Origin: Pseudomonas entomophila
Lineage (GTDB): Bacteria > Pseudomonadota > Gammaproteobacteria > Pseudomonadales > Pseudomonadaceae
Direction of reading: 5' to 3'
Assembly: GCF_013523125.1 (NCBI RefSeq)
Contig: NZ_JAAMQJ010000023.1
Location: 1-64,000 of the forward strand
DNA length: 64,000 bases
This document shows, in pieces, positions 52,728-63,688 of this stretch; the stretch's first letter is position 1, and the number at the start of each line of letters is the position of its first letter. Made by a program: the position numbers and the translations under genes. The notes beneath the pieces were generated by a model that worked only from the letters and a program-made list of their open reading frames with translations, was not told the DNA's origin and did not search any database.

Positions 52728-53864
52728 TTAGCGGCGCTTGGCCATGGCATCGATGAAGCGGTCGAACAGCGGCGCGACGTCGGTCGGCCCTGGGCTCGCC
52801 TCGGGGTGGCCCTGGAAGCTGAACGCGCTCTTGTCGGTGCGCTCGATGCCCTGCAGGGTGCCGTCGAACAGCGACTTGTGGATGGCGCGCACGTTGCTCG
52901 GCAGGGTCGCTTCGTCAACGGCGAAGCCGTGGTTCTGGCTGGTGATCATGACCACGCCGGAGTCGATGTCCTGCACCGGGTGGTTGGCGCCGTGGTGACC
53001 ATGGCCCATCTTCACGGTCTTGGCACCGGAGGCCAGGGCCAGCAGCTGGTGCCCCAGGCAGATGCCGAAGACCGGGATGTCGGTTTCGAGGATGTCCTTG
53101 ATCGCCTGGATCGCGTAGTCGCACGGCTCGGGATCGCCCGGGCCGTTGGAGAGGAACACGCCGTCCGGGTTCAGCGCCAGCACTTCACTCGCCGGGGTCT
53201 GCGCCGGCACGACGGTCAGGCGGCAGCCGCGGTCGACCATCATGCGCAGGATGTTGACCTTGACGCCGTAGTCGAAGGCGACGACGTGATGCGGCAGGTC
53301 GGCGGCATCGACGGTCGGGTGGCTATCGGTCTTGAGGTCCCAGACCCCGGAGCGCCACTCGTAACGCTCCTTGGTGCTGACCACCTTGGCCAGGTCCATG
53401 CCCTTCAGGCCTGGGAAACCGCGCGCTGCAGCGATCGCCGCTTCCTCGGTGATGTCGTCACCGGCCAGGATGCACCCGTTCTGGGCGCCCTTCTCGCGCA
53501 GGATGCGGGTCAGGCGACGGGTGTCGATGCCGGCGATGGCGACGACGTTGTTGGCCTTGAGGTAATCGGGCAGCGACTGGGTGTTGCGCCAGTTGCTGGC
53601 CAGCAGCGGCAGGTCGCGGATGACCAGGCCGGCGGACCAGACACGGTTGGATTCGGCGTCTTCGGCGGTGGTGCCGGTGTTGCCGATGTGCGGGTAGGTC
53701 AGGGTAACGATCTGCTGGGCGTAGGAAGGGTCCGTGAGAATTTCCTGGTAGCCGGTCATTGCGGTGTTGAACACCACCTCACCAACGGTCTGCCCGTCGG
53801 CTCCGATGGCTTCACCGCGAAAAATGCTGCCATCGGCAAGGGCGAGTATGGCTGGCTTAGTCAA
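52728..53864 (-). CDS. carA: Carbamoyl phosphate synthase small subunit (glutaminase)
   Basis: A 378-residue class I glutamine amidotransferase subunit. The catalytic cysteine is in [15 protein letters not shown] (about 265-279) and the His/Glu pair in [10 protein letters not shown] (about 352-361). The start is TTG at 53864, with a very strong GGGAGG six bases upstream; [12 protein letters not shown] is the expected N-terminus. The weak start codon behind a strong ribosome-binding site and an upstream hairpin suggest translation- or attenuation-linked control. Confidence 0.96.
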   Translation of the reverse strand: MTKPAILALADGSIFRGEAIGADGQTVGEVVFNTAMTGYQEILTDPSYAQQIVTLTYPHIGNTGTTAEDAESNRVWSAGLVIRDLPLLASNWRNTQSLPDYLKANNVVAIAGIDTRRLTRILREKGAQNGCILAGDDITEEAAIAAARGFPGLKGMDLAKVVSTKERYEWRSGVWDLKTDSHPTVDAADLPHHVVAFDYGVKVNILRMMVDRGCRLTVVPAQTPASEVLALNPDGVFLSNGPGDPEPCDYAIQAIKDILETDIPVFGICLGHQLLALASGAKTVKMGHGHHGANHPVQDIDSGVVMITSQNHGFAVDEATLPSNVRAIHKSLFDGTLQGIERTDKSAFSFQGHPEASPGPTDVAPLFDRFIDAMAKRR

Positions 53865-53909
53865 GAAGACCTCCCGTAAATCAAGCCTGAAAGGGCGATC
53901 GCAGGTTGC

Positions 53910-53948
53910 AAAAAAGCGGAATGACGTATGGACACGTCACTCCGCTTT
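53910..53948 (-). terminator. Terminator-like hairpin in the carA leader (candidate attenuator)
   Basis: On the minus strand a 15-bp stem (arms 53948-53934 and 53927-53913, one G-T wobble) with a 6-base loop is followed by six T. It ends 45 bases before the carA start, so it is positioned to stop transcription before carA rather than after dapB, 390 bases upstream. This fits an attenuator. I recall pyrimidine and arginine control of carAB in pseudomonads. Confidence 0.7.
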
Positions 53949-54114
53949 AATATGCTGATTATCTGCGCGCTTTTAGTGGACACACTAAAGCTGTAGCTTA
54001 CAGGAATGAGTGTTTTGGGTCTACCGGATATGTGCCTGAAAAACACGGGATGGCGACATGGCGGGTATGAGGCCGGCTTGCAGGCTGGACCTGAAGAGAG
54101 ACCAAAGTCATGCA

Positions 54115-54240
54115 GCGGGTCCTGCGGACCCGATCGCGGCGCAGGGGCCGCTCAGTCCGGGCCGCATTGCTGATCTGACAGACTGATGCAATCCCCTGTG
54201 GGAGCGGCCCCCGTGCCGCGATCGGGTCCGCAGGACCCGC
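54115..54240. repeat. Inverted REP pair (BIME)
   Basis: Left copy (54115-54153): GCGGGTCCTGCGGACCC then GATCGCGGCGCAGGGGCCGC. Right copy (54197-54240): GTGGGAGCGGCCCCCGTGCC then GCGATCGGGTCCGCAGGACC. They are near-perfect inverted copies separated by about 43 bases and belong to the same family as the pair at 63521-63640. Confidence 0.85.
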
Positions 54241-54337
54241 AAACCTGCCACACTGCTGCCGACATGGATCAGGCACGCACCGCCTAAAACCACAACAGGC
54301 ACCCGACCCTCACGGCCCGAGCACCTGCCGTCCTCAC

Positions 54338-56282
<1,945 letters not shown>

Positions 56283-56410
56283 AGGTCATTTGCACTCTTG
56301 AGGGCGTTCGGCAAACCTCTGCGCATCATGCGCCGTGCCGACAGCACCTGCCGCCACACTCGGAAGCGCCCAGACAGATGCCGTAAAAATTCTCGTGTTC
56401 CAGACACGCC

Positions 56411-56439
56411 AACGCGGGAGCAAGCCCCCGCGCGGCGAC
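56411..56439. repeat. Single REP-like element between dnaK and dnaJ
   Basis: ACGCGGGAGCAAGCCCCCGC and then GCGGCGACA resembles a single P. putida-type REP (GCGGG(G)GCTTGC(T)CCCGC core) without an inverted partner. Confidence 0.5.
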
Positions 56440-56448
56440 ATCCTACCA

Positions 56449-56472
56449 GTTGATCGCCTCAGGGCGATCAAC
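56449..56472. repeat. Perfect hairpin just after dnaK
   Basis: GTTGATCGCC-TCAG-GGCGATCAAC forms a perfect 10-bp stem 21 bases after the dnaK stop. There is no T tract. It could stabilise the dnaK mRNA 3' end and reduce dnaJ expression relative to dnaK. Confidence 0.6.
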
Positions 56473-56492
56473 CGGCCGACAACTTGCAGGGA

Positions 56493-58418
56493 TTACTGCT
56501 TGTTGTTGTCTTTCACTTCTTCGAACTCGGCGTCGACCACGTCGTCCTTGCGCGCTTCAGGCTCGGCCTGCTGCTGGGCACCGGCTTGCGCCTGCTCGCC
56601 CTGCTCGGCGTACATCTTTTGCGCGACGGGCGCGGAGACCTTCGACAGCTCCTCGACCTTGGCGTCGATGGCAGCCTTGTCGTCGCCTTTCAGGGCAGCT
56701 TCCAGGGCAACCACGGCGGCTTCGATCGCGGACTTCTCGTCGGCCGTCACCTTGTCGCCGGCGTCGGTGACCATCTTGCGGGTCGAGTGGACCAGCGCGT
56801 CACCCTGGTTGCGGGCCGCGACCAGCTCTTCGAACTTGCGGTCTTCCTCGGCATTGGCCTCGGCGTCACGCACCATGCGCTCGATCTCGTCGTCCGACAG
56901 GCCGGAGTTGGCCTTGATGACGATCGACTGCTGCTTGCCGGTGGCCTTGTCCTTGGCACCGACGTGCAGGATGCCGTTGGCGTCGATGTCGAAGGTCACT
57001 TCGATCTGTGGCACGCCGCGAGGTGCTGGCGGGATGTCGGCCAGGTCGAACTTGCCCAGGGACTTGTTCTGCGAGGCCTGCTTGCGCTCACCCTGCAGCA
57101 CGTGAATGGTCACGGCGTTCTGGTTGTCGTCGGCGGTCGAGAACACCTGCGACTTCTTGGTCGGGATGGTGGTGTTCTTCTCGATCAGCGCGGTCATCAC
57201 GCCGCCCATGGTTTCGATACCCAGGGTCAGCGGGCTGACGTCCAGCAGCAGCACGTCCTTCACGTCACCGGCCAGAACGGCGCCCTGGATGGCCGCACCC
57301 ATGGCGACGGCTTCGTCCGGGTTGACGTCCTTGCGTGCTTCCTTGCCGAAGAAGTCGGCCACGGCCTTCTGCACCATCGGCATACGGGTCTGGCCACCGA
57401 CCAGGATCACGTCGTCGATCTTGCTGGCGTCGATACCGGCGTCTTTCAGGGCGATGCGGCACGGCTCGATGGTGCGCTTGACCAGGTCTTCGACCAGCGA
57501 TTCCAGCTTGGCGCGGGAAATCTTCACGTTCAGGTGCTTCGGACCGGTCGCATCGGCGGTGATGTACGGCAGGTTGACGTCGGTCGACTGGGCCGAGGAC
57601 AGCTCGATCTTGGCTTTTTCGGCGGCTTCTTTCAGACGCTGCAGGGCCAGAGGATCGTTCTTCAGGTCCATGCCGGACTCTTTCTTGAACTCGTCGACGA
57701 GGTAGTCGATCAGGCGCATGTCGAAGTCTTCGCCACCCAGGAAGGTGTCGCCGTTGGTGGCCAGCACTTCGAACTGGTGCTCGCCGTCGACTTCGGCGAT
57801 CTCGATGACCGACACGTCGAAGGTACCACCACCGAGGTCATAGACGATCACGGTGTGGTCGCCCTTGGCCTTGTCCATGCCGTAGGCCAGGGCCGCAGCG
57901 GTCGGTTCGTTGATGATGCGCTTGACGTCCAGACCGGCGATGCGACCGGCGTCCTTGGTGGCCTGACGCTGGCTGTCGTTGAAGTAGGCCGGTACGGTGA
58001 TGACCGCTTCGGTCACCGCTTCGCCGAGGTAGTCTTCGGCGGTCTTCTTCATCTTCTTCAGGACTTCGGCGCTGATCTGCGGCGGCGCCATTTCCTTGCC
58101 AGAAGCTTCGACCCAGGCGTCACCGTTGTTCGCCTTGACGATCTTGTACGGCACCAGCTTGATGTCTTTCTGCACGACGTCTTCTTCGAAGCGACGGCCG
58201 ATCAGGCGCTTCACCGCGAACAGGGTGTTGTGCGGGTTGGTCACGGCCTGACGCTTGGCGGACTGGCCGACCAGGATCTCGCCGTCGTTGGCGTAAGCGA
58301 CGATGGACGGCGTGGTGCGCGCGCCTTCGGCGTTCTCGATGACCTTGACGTTACCGTTTTCGAGGATGGAGACGCACGAGTTGGTGGTCCCCAGGTCGAT
58401 ACCGATGATCTTGCCCAT
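56493..58418 (-). CDS. dnaK: Chaperone protein DnaK (Hsp70)
   Basis: A 641-residue Hsp70. The ATPase domain (1-385) shows the three family signatures: [21 protein letters not shown] (about 192-204) and [15 protein letters not shown] (about 335-349). The substrate-binding domain and an Ala/Gln-rich lid and tail follow. It has its own sigma-32 promoter overlapping the end of grpE, so it can be made in excess over GrpE. Confidence 0.98.
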   Translation of the reverse strand: MGKIIGIDLGTTNSCVSILENGNVKVIENAEGARTTPSIVAYANDGEILVGQSAKRQAVTNPHNTLFAVKRLIGRRFEEDVVQKDIKLVPYKIVKANNGDAWVEASGKEMAPPQISAEVLKKMKKTAEDYLGEAVTEAVITVPAYFNDSQRQATKDAGRIAGLDVKRIINEPTAAALAYGMDKAKGDHTVIVYDLGGGTFDVSVIEIAEVDGEHQFEVLATNGDTFLGGEDFDMRLIDYLVDEFKKESGMDLKNDPLALQRLKEAAEKAKIELSSAQSTDVNLPYITADATGPKHLNVKISRAKLESLVEDLVKRTIEPCRIALKDAGIDASKIDDVILVGGQTRMPMVQKAVADFFGKEARKDVNPDEAVAMGAAIQGAVLAGDVKDVLLLDVSPLTLGIETMGGVMTALIEKNTTIPTKKSQVFSTADDNQNAVTIHVLQGERKQASQNKSLGKFDLADIPPAPRGVPQIEVTFDIDANGILHVGAKDKATGKQQSIVIKANSGLSDDEIERMVRDAEANAEEDRKFEELVAARNQGDALVHSTRKMVTDAGDKVTADEKSAIEAAVVALEAALKGDDKAAIDAKVEELSKVSAPVAQKMYAEQGEQAQAGAQQQAEPEARKDDVVDAEFEEVKDNNKQ

Positions 58419-58496
58419 GTAAACTCTCCCGAAACTTGAATTAGGTTACAGCGGCGGCTTAGGCCAACTGCGGCAATACGTGAGTGCTTGACACCT

Positions 58497-58524
58497 AGAT
58501 GGGGATGCCCGGAAGGATTTCAAG
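58497..58524 (-). promoter_or_regulatory. Sigma-32 heat-shock promoter of dnaK
   Basis: On the minus strand CTTGAA (58524-58519), a 14-bp spacer and CCCCATCT (58504-58497) match the sigma-32 consensus almost perfectly. The -35 overlaps the grpE stop codon at 58520-58522. Confidence 0.9.
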
Positions 58525-59080
58525 CCTTTTCATCGATAGAAGGTTGCGGTGCCGTCGGCGCCTTGCTGACCACCACCATGGCGGGGCGCAGCAGACGGCC
58601 ATTGAGCAGGTAGCCCTTCTGGAACACCTTGAGCACGCTGTTGGGCTCGACGTCGGCGCTTTCCTGCATGGCCATGGCCTGGTGATGCTCGGCGTTGAAC
58701 GGCTCGCCGTGCGGGTCGATCGGCTGCAGGTTGTAGCGTGCCAGGGTGTCGCTGAACATCTTCAAGGTCAGCTCGATGCCTTCGCGCATCGGCTTGATGG
58801 TTTCGTCCTCGGCGCTGGACAGCTCCAGGCCACGCTCGAGGCTGTCGATCACCGGCAGCAGGTCGCCAGCGAATTTCTCCAGCGCGAACTTGTGCGCCTT
58901 CTCGACATCCTGCTCGGCGCGACGGCGCACATTCTGCAGGTCGGCGACGGCGCGCAGGGATTGATCCTGGGCGGCGGCTAGCTGCTCCTCGAGCACCTGG
59001 ACGCGAGCGCTGAGCTCGTCTGCACCGGTGTCTTCGACGTTGCCGTTAAGGATGTTCTCGTCCAGCTGTTCGTCAGCCAT
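58520..59080 (-). CDS. grpE: GrpE, nucleotide exchange factor of DnaK
   Basis: A 186-residue co-chaperone. A long N-terminal helix (about 20-75, [20 protein letters not shown]...[35 protein letters not shown]) forms the dimer coiled coil and thermosensor. The C-terminal beta domain has the GrpE signature region [43 protein letters not shown]. It is the first gene of grpE-dnaK-dnaJ. Confidence 0.97.
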   Translation of the reverse strand: MADEQLDENILNGNVEDTGADELSARVQVLEEQLAAAQDQSLRAVADLQNVRRRAEQDVEKAHKFALEKFAGDLLPVIDSLERGLELSSAEDETIKPMREGIELTLKMFSDTLARYNLQPIDPHGEPFNAEHHQAMAMQESADVEPNSVLKVFQKGYLLNGRLLRPAMVVVSKAPTAPQPSIDEKA

Positions 59081-59136
59081 GGTCTCTCTCCTGCGCAAAT
59101 GGGTCTGTGCGAGGCGTGCTCGCTGGTCTGCCGGGT

Positions 59137-59164
59137 ATATGGGGGCTGAAATGCCAGCTTCAAG
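59137..59164 (-). promoter_or_regulatory. Sigma-32 heat-shock promoter of grpE
   Basis: On the minus strand CTTGAA (59164-59159), a 14-bp spacer and CCCCATAT (59144-59137) match the sigma-32 consensus. The predicted start is about 50 bases before grpE. Confidence 0.9.
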
Positions 59165-59319
59165 GGCTGACCGCCCGTCGTGATCGGCGTGCAGGCTTGG
59201 ACCTCGCGAACCGGCGGGGCGCTCATAAAATCTCGGCCTGGCGCGCCTCTTCGCCTGGCGCGTGCAACACCCTGCCAAACACCACTCGGCCAACGGGCAT
59301 TGCCACGCTTTCACGCGAA

Positions 59320-59353
59320 CTGTATAAATAACCAGACCTGAATGTATAACCAG
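59320..59353 (+). promoter_or_regulatory. Two adjacent LexA (SOS) boxes upstream of recN
   Basis: Box 1 CTGTATAAATAACCAG (59320-59335) and box 2 CTGAATGTATAACCAG (59338-59353) both fit CTG-N10-CAG with an AT-rich core. Their centres are 18 bp apart, and they end 23 bases before recN. LexA should repress recN until DNA damage. Confidence 0.88.
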
Positions 59354-59376
59354 ATCTGACCCCTCGGGAGCCGCCC

Positions 59377-61047
59377 ATGCTGGTGCATCTGTCGATCCAC
59401 AACTACGCCATCGTCGAACACCTTGACCTCGAGCTTGCACGCGGCATGAGCGTCATCACCGGCGAGACCGGCGCCGGCAAGTCGATCATGCTCGACGCGC
59501 TGGGCCTGGCCCTGGGCGATCGCGCCGACTGCGGGGTGGTTCGTCCGGGCGCCGACAAGGCCGACATTCTCGCCACCTTCGACCTGGTCGACATCCCCGA
59601 GGCCCATGTCTGGCTGGTCGAGCGCGACCTGGAGCAGGACGGCCCGTGCATCCTGCGCCGCGTGATCACCGCCGAAGGCCGCAGCCGCGGCTACATCAAC
59701 GGCACACCCTGCCCGCTCGGCGATCTGAAGGCCCTGGGCGAGCTGCTGATCGACATCCACAGCCAGCACGAGCACCAGTCCCTGCTCAAGACCGACACCC
59801 ATCGCCGTCTGCTCGACGAGTACGCCGGCGCCAGCGACCTGGCCCGCCAGGTGCAGCTGGCCGCCCAGCGCTGGCGGCAGACGCGTCAGGAGCTGGAGCG
59901 CCTGTCCAATTCCAGCGATGAACAGCGCGCGCGTCATCAACTGCTCAGTTATCAGCTCGAGGAACTCGAGAACCTCAACCTGGGCGAGAACGAACTGGAG
60001 CTGCTCGAGCAGGAGCACAAGAACCTGACCAACGCCGAAGCGCTGTTCGGGGTGTGCCGCCAGGTCATCGACCAGTGCAGCGAAAGCGATTCGGGCAACG
60101 TGCTCAGCGTGCTGAGCACCTGCCTCAGCCGGCTGGGCAACACCGGCGACGGGCCCAAGGCCCTGGGCGAGGCAGCCAACCTGATCGCCAGCGCACAGAT
60201 CCAGGTCGAAGAAGCGGTCGGCGAGCTCAACCGCTTCCTCGACCACTTCGATGCCGACCCGATGCGCCTGCAGGCCCTCGAAGAGCGCCTCGATGCCTTG
60301 TATACCCTGGCGCGCAAGCACCGCGTGCAGCCCAGCGAACTGCCCGAACTGCAGCAGCGCCTGATCGATGAACTCGAAGGCCTCAATGCCAGTGACGAGT
60401 CCCTCGAGCGTCTAGCCGACGAACTGGCCGCGTATGCCAAGCACTACCAGCTCAAGGCCACCGAACTCAGCGGCTTGCGCCATCAGGCGGCCGGCCAGCT
60501 GGCCAGCGCCGTCGAGCAGGAGATCCAGCGCCTCGGCATGCCAGGCGGACGCTTCCACATCGCGCTGACGCCGCTGAACGGCGACGATCTCTCGCCCCAC
60601 GGCCTGGAATCGGTCGAGCTATTGGTCAGCGCCAACCCAGGGCAACCGCTCAAGGGCCTGGCGAAAGTCGCGTCCGGGGGCGAACTGTCACGGATCAGCC
60701 TGGCGATCCAGGTGATCACCGCGCAGACCTCGCGCATTCCGACCCTGGTGTTCGACGAAGTCGACGTCGGCATTGGTGGCCCGACGGCCGAGATCGTCGG
60801 TCAACTGCTGCGACGCCTGGGCGATCGCGGTCAGGTGCTGACGGTCACCCACCTGCCCCAGGTGGCGGCGCAAGGGCACCATCACCTGTTCGTGCACAAG
60901 GTTCGCCACAGCGACACCACCCACACGGCAGTCGCCAGCCTGGGCAAACGGGAACGGGTAGAAGAAGTGGCACGCATGCTGGGCGGCATCGACCTGACCA
61001 AGGAATCCCTGGCCCATGCACGCAAGATGGTCGTCAGCGGTAAATAA
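59377..61047 (+). CDS. recN: DNA repair protein RecN
   Basis: A 556-residue SMC-like ATPase acting early in double-strand break repair. Walker A is [15 protein letters not shown] (about 29-43). Long coiled coils (about 160-370) follow, then the ABC signature [16 protein letters not shown] (about 429-444) and Walker [14 protein letters not shown] (about 456-468). The tandem LexA boxes upstream make it an SOS gene. Confidence 0.97.
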   Translation: MLVHLSIHNYAIVEHLDLELARGMSVITGETGAGKSIMLDALGLALGDRADCGVVRPGADKADILATFDLVDIPEAHVWLVERDLEQDGPCILRRVITAEGRSRGYINGTPCPLGDLKALGELLIDIHSQHEHQSLLKTDTHRRLLDEYAGASDLARQVQLAAQRWRQTRQELERLSNSSDEQRARHQLLSYQLEELENLNLGENELELLEQEHKNLTNAEALFGVCRQVIDQCSESDSGNVLSVLSTCLSRLGNTGDGPKALGEAANLIASAQIQVEEAVGELNRFLDHFDADPMRLQALEERLDALYTLARKHRVQPSELPELQQRLIDELEGLNASDESLERLADELAAYAKHYQLKATELSGLRHQAAGQLASAVEQEIQRLGMPGGRFHIALTPLNGDDLSPHGLESVELLVSANPGQPLKGLAKVASGGELSRISLAIQVITAQTSRIPTLVFDEVDVGIGGPTAEIVGQLLRRLGDRGQVLTVTHLPQVAAQGHHHLFVHKVRHSDTTHTAVASLGKRERVEEVARMLGGIDLTKESLAHARKMVVSGK

Positions 61048-61059
61048 GGAAGGAAAGGC

Positions 61060-61090
61060 TGGCAGGTGCGCCACAGCGCGTCACCTGCCA
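61060..61090 (+). terminator. Hairpin after recN
   Basis: TGGCAGGTG (61060-61068) pairs with CACCTGCCA (61082-61090), 13 bases after the recN stop. There is no T tract, so it is a possible 3' end structure. Confidence 0.5.
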
Positions 61091-61227
61091 TGAAGGGCTG
61101 CCGATACGGTGAGCCTGGACTGGAAGCACGCCGCCCCGATCCGTTGAGACGCTGACCGGCTTCCGGTCATCCAGTGTGGGCGGCACCGGCTGTCACACCG
61201 CCTTCGCCGCCCCGTATCGCCCTCAGG

Positions 61228-61635
61228 TCACGCCTTCTTGGCGCGGATGTACAGGACCAGGTTATGGTCCACCAACTCATAACCGTGCTCCTGCACGATC
61301 TCTTTCTGACGCCGCTCGATCTCTGCATCGAAGAACTCGATGACTTCGCCGGAATCCACGTTGACCATATGGTCGTGGTGGCCGCCATCCGCCAGTTCGA
61401 AGACGGCATGACCGCCATCGAAGTTATGACGCACGACCAGGCCAGCCGCTTCGAACTGGGTCAGGACACGGTAAACGGTCGCCAGACCCACGTCCTCGCC
61501 GGCCTCCATCAATGCCTTGTACACATCCTCGGCGCTCATGTGGCGCTGCTCGTTCAGGTCGAGCATCTGGAGGATCTTGACTCGAGGCAGTGTCACCTTG
61601 AGACCGGCTTTGCGTAATTCGCTATTTTCAACCAT
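61228..61635 (-). CDS. fur: Ferric uptake regulator Fur
   Basis: A 135-residue iron-responsive repressor. The winged helix (about 1-83) includes the recognition helix region DVGLATVYRVLTQFEAAGLVVRHN. The dimerisation domain has metal ligands in FDGGHAVFELADGGHHDHMV (about 72-91) and a C-terminal H...E/D set. The usual C-terminal CxxC zinc site is absent, as in other pseudomonad Fur proteins. The start is at MVENSEL (61635). It is divergent from bamE. It should repress PrrF (12377-12490) in this window. Confidence 0.97.
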   Translation of the reverse strand: MVENSELRKAGLKVTLPRVKILQMLDLNEQRHMSAEDVYKALMEAGEDVGLATVYRVLTQFEAAGLVVRHNFDGGHAVFELADGGHHDHMVNVDSGEVIEFFDAEIERRQKEIVQEHGYELVDHNLVLYIRAKKA

Positions 61636-61732
61636 GGTCAGCTTTCTCGCCGATGCTGCTTCGCAGCTTCTCTTAATACGGGTATGATCGGGGTTTACGT
61701 TGTCCAGCCAAGATAGTGGAAGTCGCCCACCG

Positions 61733-62260
61733 ATGCAAAACACCAAGCTCTTGCTAACCAGCCTCACCTTCGTGGGACTGCTCGCACTCGCCGGTTGCTC
61801 GTTTCCCGGGGTTTACAAAATCGACATCCAGCAGGGCAATGTCGTCACGCAGGACATGATAGACCAATTGCGCCCCGGAATGACCCGGCGCCAGGTAAGG
61901 TTTATCATGGGCAACCCGCTGCTTCAGGACACGTTCAACACCAATCGCTGGGATTATCTCTATACCCTGCAGCCCGGTGGCGGCCAGCGTCAGCAGGAGC
62001 GCATGAGCGTCTTCTTCAACGACAGCGACCAACTGGTCAACCTGTCTGGCGACTTCATGCCGGGCGTGAGCAAGGACCAGGCGATCCTCGAAGGCAGCGG
62101 CGACACCACCGTCACGCCTGTGGACGAAAACGGCCAGCCGCAACCGGCCGAGCAGCCCGCCAAGCCGGGTTCGCTGGAAGAGTCGATCCAGCGCGAGATC
62201 GACACCATCGAGACCACGCCCGTGCCAACGCCGGCGCCGCTCGAGACGTCTCCGCAGTAA
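61733..62260 (+). CDS. bamE: Outer membrane assembly lipoprotein BamE (OmlA)
   Basis: A 175-residue lipoprotein of the BAM complex. The signal peptide ends in the lipobox LAGC (Cys22). The SmpA/OmlA domain (about 25-105) has the typical [36 protein letters not shown]...WDYLYT sequence. The C-terminal 70 residues are a Pro/Glu/Gln-rich extension absent in E. coli BamE. The fur-omlA divergence is a known pseudomonad arrangement. A TATGAT (61683-61688) in the 97-base gap is the likely -10. Confidence 0.93.
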   Translation: MQNTKLLLTSLTFVGLLALAGCSFPGVYKIDIQQGNVVTQDMIDQLRPGMTRRQVRFIMGNPLLQDTFNTNRWDYLYTLQPGGGQRQQERMSVFFNDSDQLVNLSGDFMPGVSKDQAILEGSGDTTVTPVDENGQPQPAEQPAKPGSLEESIQREIDTIETTPVPTPAPLETSPQ

Positions 62261-62304
62261 CACCGGCGACCTCGCGGGTCGCCTCGCCACCCGTGCTCGC
62301 CTCG

Positions 62305-62338
62305 AACGGCCCGTCCAGTCATCACTGGACGGGCCGTT
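62305..62338. terminator. Perfect 15-bp hairpin between bamE and ratA
   Basis: AACGGCCCGTCCAGT-CATC-ACTGGACGGGCCGTT forms a perfect stem between the convergent bamE and ratA genes. The flanking T tracts are poor, but its position makes it a shared bidirectional terminator. Confidence 0.75.
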
Positions 62339-62344
62339 GTGCAT

Positions 62345-62779
62345 TCAGCCGTGCAGTTGCTTGGCGCGCTGGCAGAACGCATCGACCAGGGTGTTGGCCG
62401 CCTGGTTGAACAGCGGCCCGAGGGTCGCCCGCACCAGGGGCCCGGCGTAGTCGAACGCCAGGTCCAGGCTGATCTTGCAGGCCTTGTCGCCCAGGGGCTT
62501 GAACACCCAGACGCCATGCAACTGCGTGAACGGCCCTTCCTCGAGGTTCATCTCGATGGACTGGCCCGGCACCAGGGTGTTGCGGGTGACGAATTGCTGG
62601 CTCATCCCGCCCTTGGCCACTTCCAGCTTGGCGCGCATGTGCGTGTCGCTGGACTCGAGCACCGTCGCGGCCGAGCACCAGGGCAGGAACTGTGGATAGC
62701 TGGCCACATCATTGACCAGATCGTAGAGCGCCTGGGCGGGATAAGGCAGCAAGGCGGAACGTTGGATATGGGTAGTCAA
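62345..62779 (-). CDS. ratA: RatA-like START-domain protein
   Basis: A 144-residue polyketide cyclase/START family protein (IQRSALLPYPAQALYDLVNDVASYPQFLPWCSAATVLES...ISLDLAFDYAGPLVRATLGPLFNQAANTLVDAFCQRAKQL). E. coli RatA was reported to block 70S assembly, while the mitochondrial relative Coq10 binds ubiquinone, so the role is not settled. The start is TTG at 62779, with GGAAG upstream, because no ATG gives a sensible N-terminus. It is divergent from smpB; the ratA/smpB pairing is widely conserved. Confidence 0.88.
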   Translation of the reverse strand: MTTHIQRSALLPYPAQALYDLVNDVASYPQFLPWCSAATVLESSDTHMRAKLEVAKGGMSQQFVTRNTLVPGQSIEMNLEEGPFTQLHGVWVFKPLGDKACKISLDLAFDYAGPLVRATLGPLFNQAANTLVDAFCQRAKQLHG

Positions 62780-62939
62780 AGCATCACTTCCAAAGCGGGG
62801 GCGGCAGCGCCGTGTGGCGCCTCTGGACCTGTCCTGTAGGAAAGACAGTGCCGGTATTGTCCGGGTTTCGTCCGGCAGGCTCAAGCATGCAGAAATCCCG
62901 TAGCCGACAACGCAAAGCGCTGCTTATAATGCCAACCCT

Positions 62940-63422
62940 ATGGCTAAGCAAAAGAAACATCCGACCGGGACCATCGCGCAGAACAAGAAAGCGCGACACG
63001 ATTACTTCATCGAACACAAGTTCGAGGCCGGACTGGTCCTGTCCGGTTGGGAAGTAAAAAGCCTGCGAGCGGGCAAGGCCCACCTGACGGACAGCTACGT
63101 GCTGCTCAAGGATGGCGAAGCCTGGCTGTTCGGCAGCCACATCACCCCCCTGACGGCGGCCAGCACCCACGTCATCGCCGACCCGCAGCGCACGCGCAAG
63201 CTCTTGCTGAACAAGCGCGAGCTCGAACGCGTCGAGGCGGCGGTCGCGCAGAAGGGCTACACCTGTGTGGCCCTGGCGCTGTACTGGAGCAAGCACCTGA
63301 TCAAGTGCGAGATCGCGCTGGGCAAGGGCAAGAAGGAATACGACAAGCGCGATACCGAGCGCGAGCGCGATTCCAACCGCGAGATGCAGCGGGCCGTGCG
63401 GAGCAAGGGCAAGGACGACTGA
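62940..63422 (+). CDS. smpB: SsrA-binding protein SmpB
   Basis: A 160-residue partner of tmRNA in trans-translation that rescues stalled ribosomes. The OB-fold core (about 10-130: [40 protein letters not shown]) and the basic C-terminal tail ([23 protein letters not shown]) that enters the mRNA channel are typical. The ssrA gene is not in this window. Confidence 0.97.
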   Translation: MAKQKKHPTGTIAQNKKARHDYFIEHKFEAGLVLSGWEVKSLRAGKAHLTDSYVLLKDGEAWLFGSHITPLTAASTHVIADPQRTRKLLLNKRELERVEAAVAQKGYTCVALALYWSKHLIKCEIALGKGKKEYDKRDTERERDSNREMQRAVRSKGKDD

Positions 63423-63520
63423 GGTGGGCCTGGGTGGCGTGTAGCTGCCCAAGAGACTGTCGTGAGCCTGAACCGGGTGTCAGGAGTAGCGCTGCTGTTT
63501 TAGTCGGCGGCGCTGGTTCT

Positions 63521-63640
63521 GTGGGCCCTGCGGGCCCAATCGCGGCACGGGGGCCGCTCCCACACCTGTCGCGGCGACTCAGGCGAATGCGATCCCGTGT
63601 GGGAGCGGCCCCTGTGCCGCGATCGGCCCTGCAAGGGCCG
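63521..63640. repeat. Inverted REP pair (BIME) after smpB
   Basis: Left copy 63521-63564 (GTGGGCCCTGCGGGCCC, then CGCGGCACGGGGGCCGCTCC) and right copy 63597-63640 (GTGTGGGAGCGGCCCCTGTG, then CCGCGATCGGCC) are inverted copies of the family also found at 54115-54240. They separate smpB from the convergent regulator gene. Confidence 0.85.
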
Positions 63641-63688
63641 TAAAACCAGCCCACCCAATCCCACATCGATCACCCCACACCCAGCCTC

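Larger units (their letters stand above)
53865..54337. other. dapB-carA gap with leader and REP elements
   Basis: A 473-base gap without a gene. It holds the carA leader hairpin (53910-53948), a TTTAGTG-GACA-CACTAAA palindrome (53972-53989) that may be an operator, a GATAAT on the minus strand (near 53957-53962) as a possible carA -10, and an inverted REP pair (54115-54240). Confidence 0.6.

Noticed and set aside
61636..61732. Fur autoregulatory box between fur and bamE
   Set aside because: No stretch resembles the AT-rich Fur consensus seen at 12350-12368.
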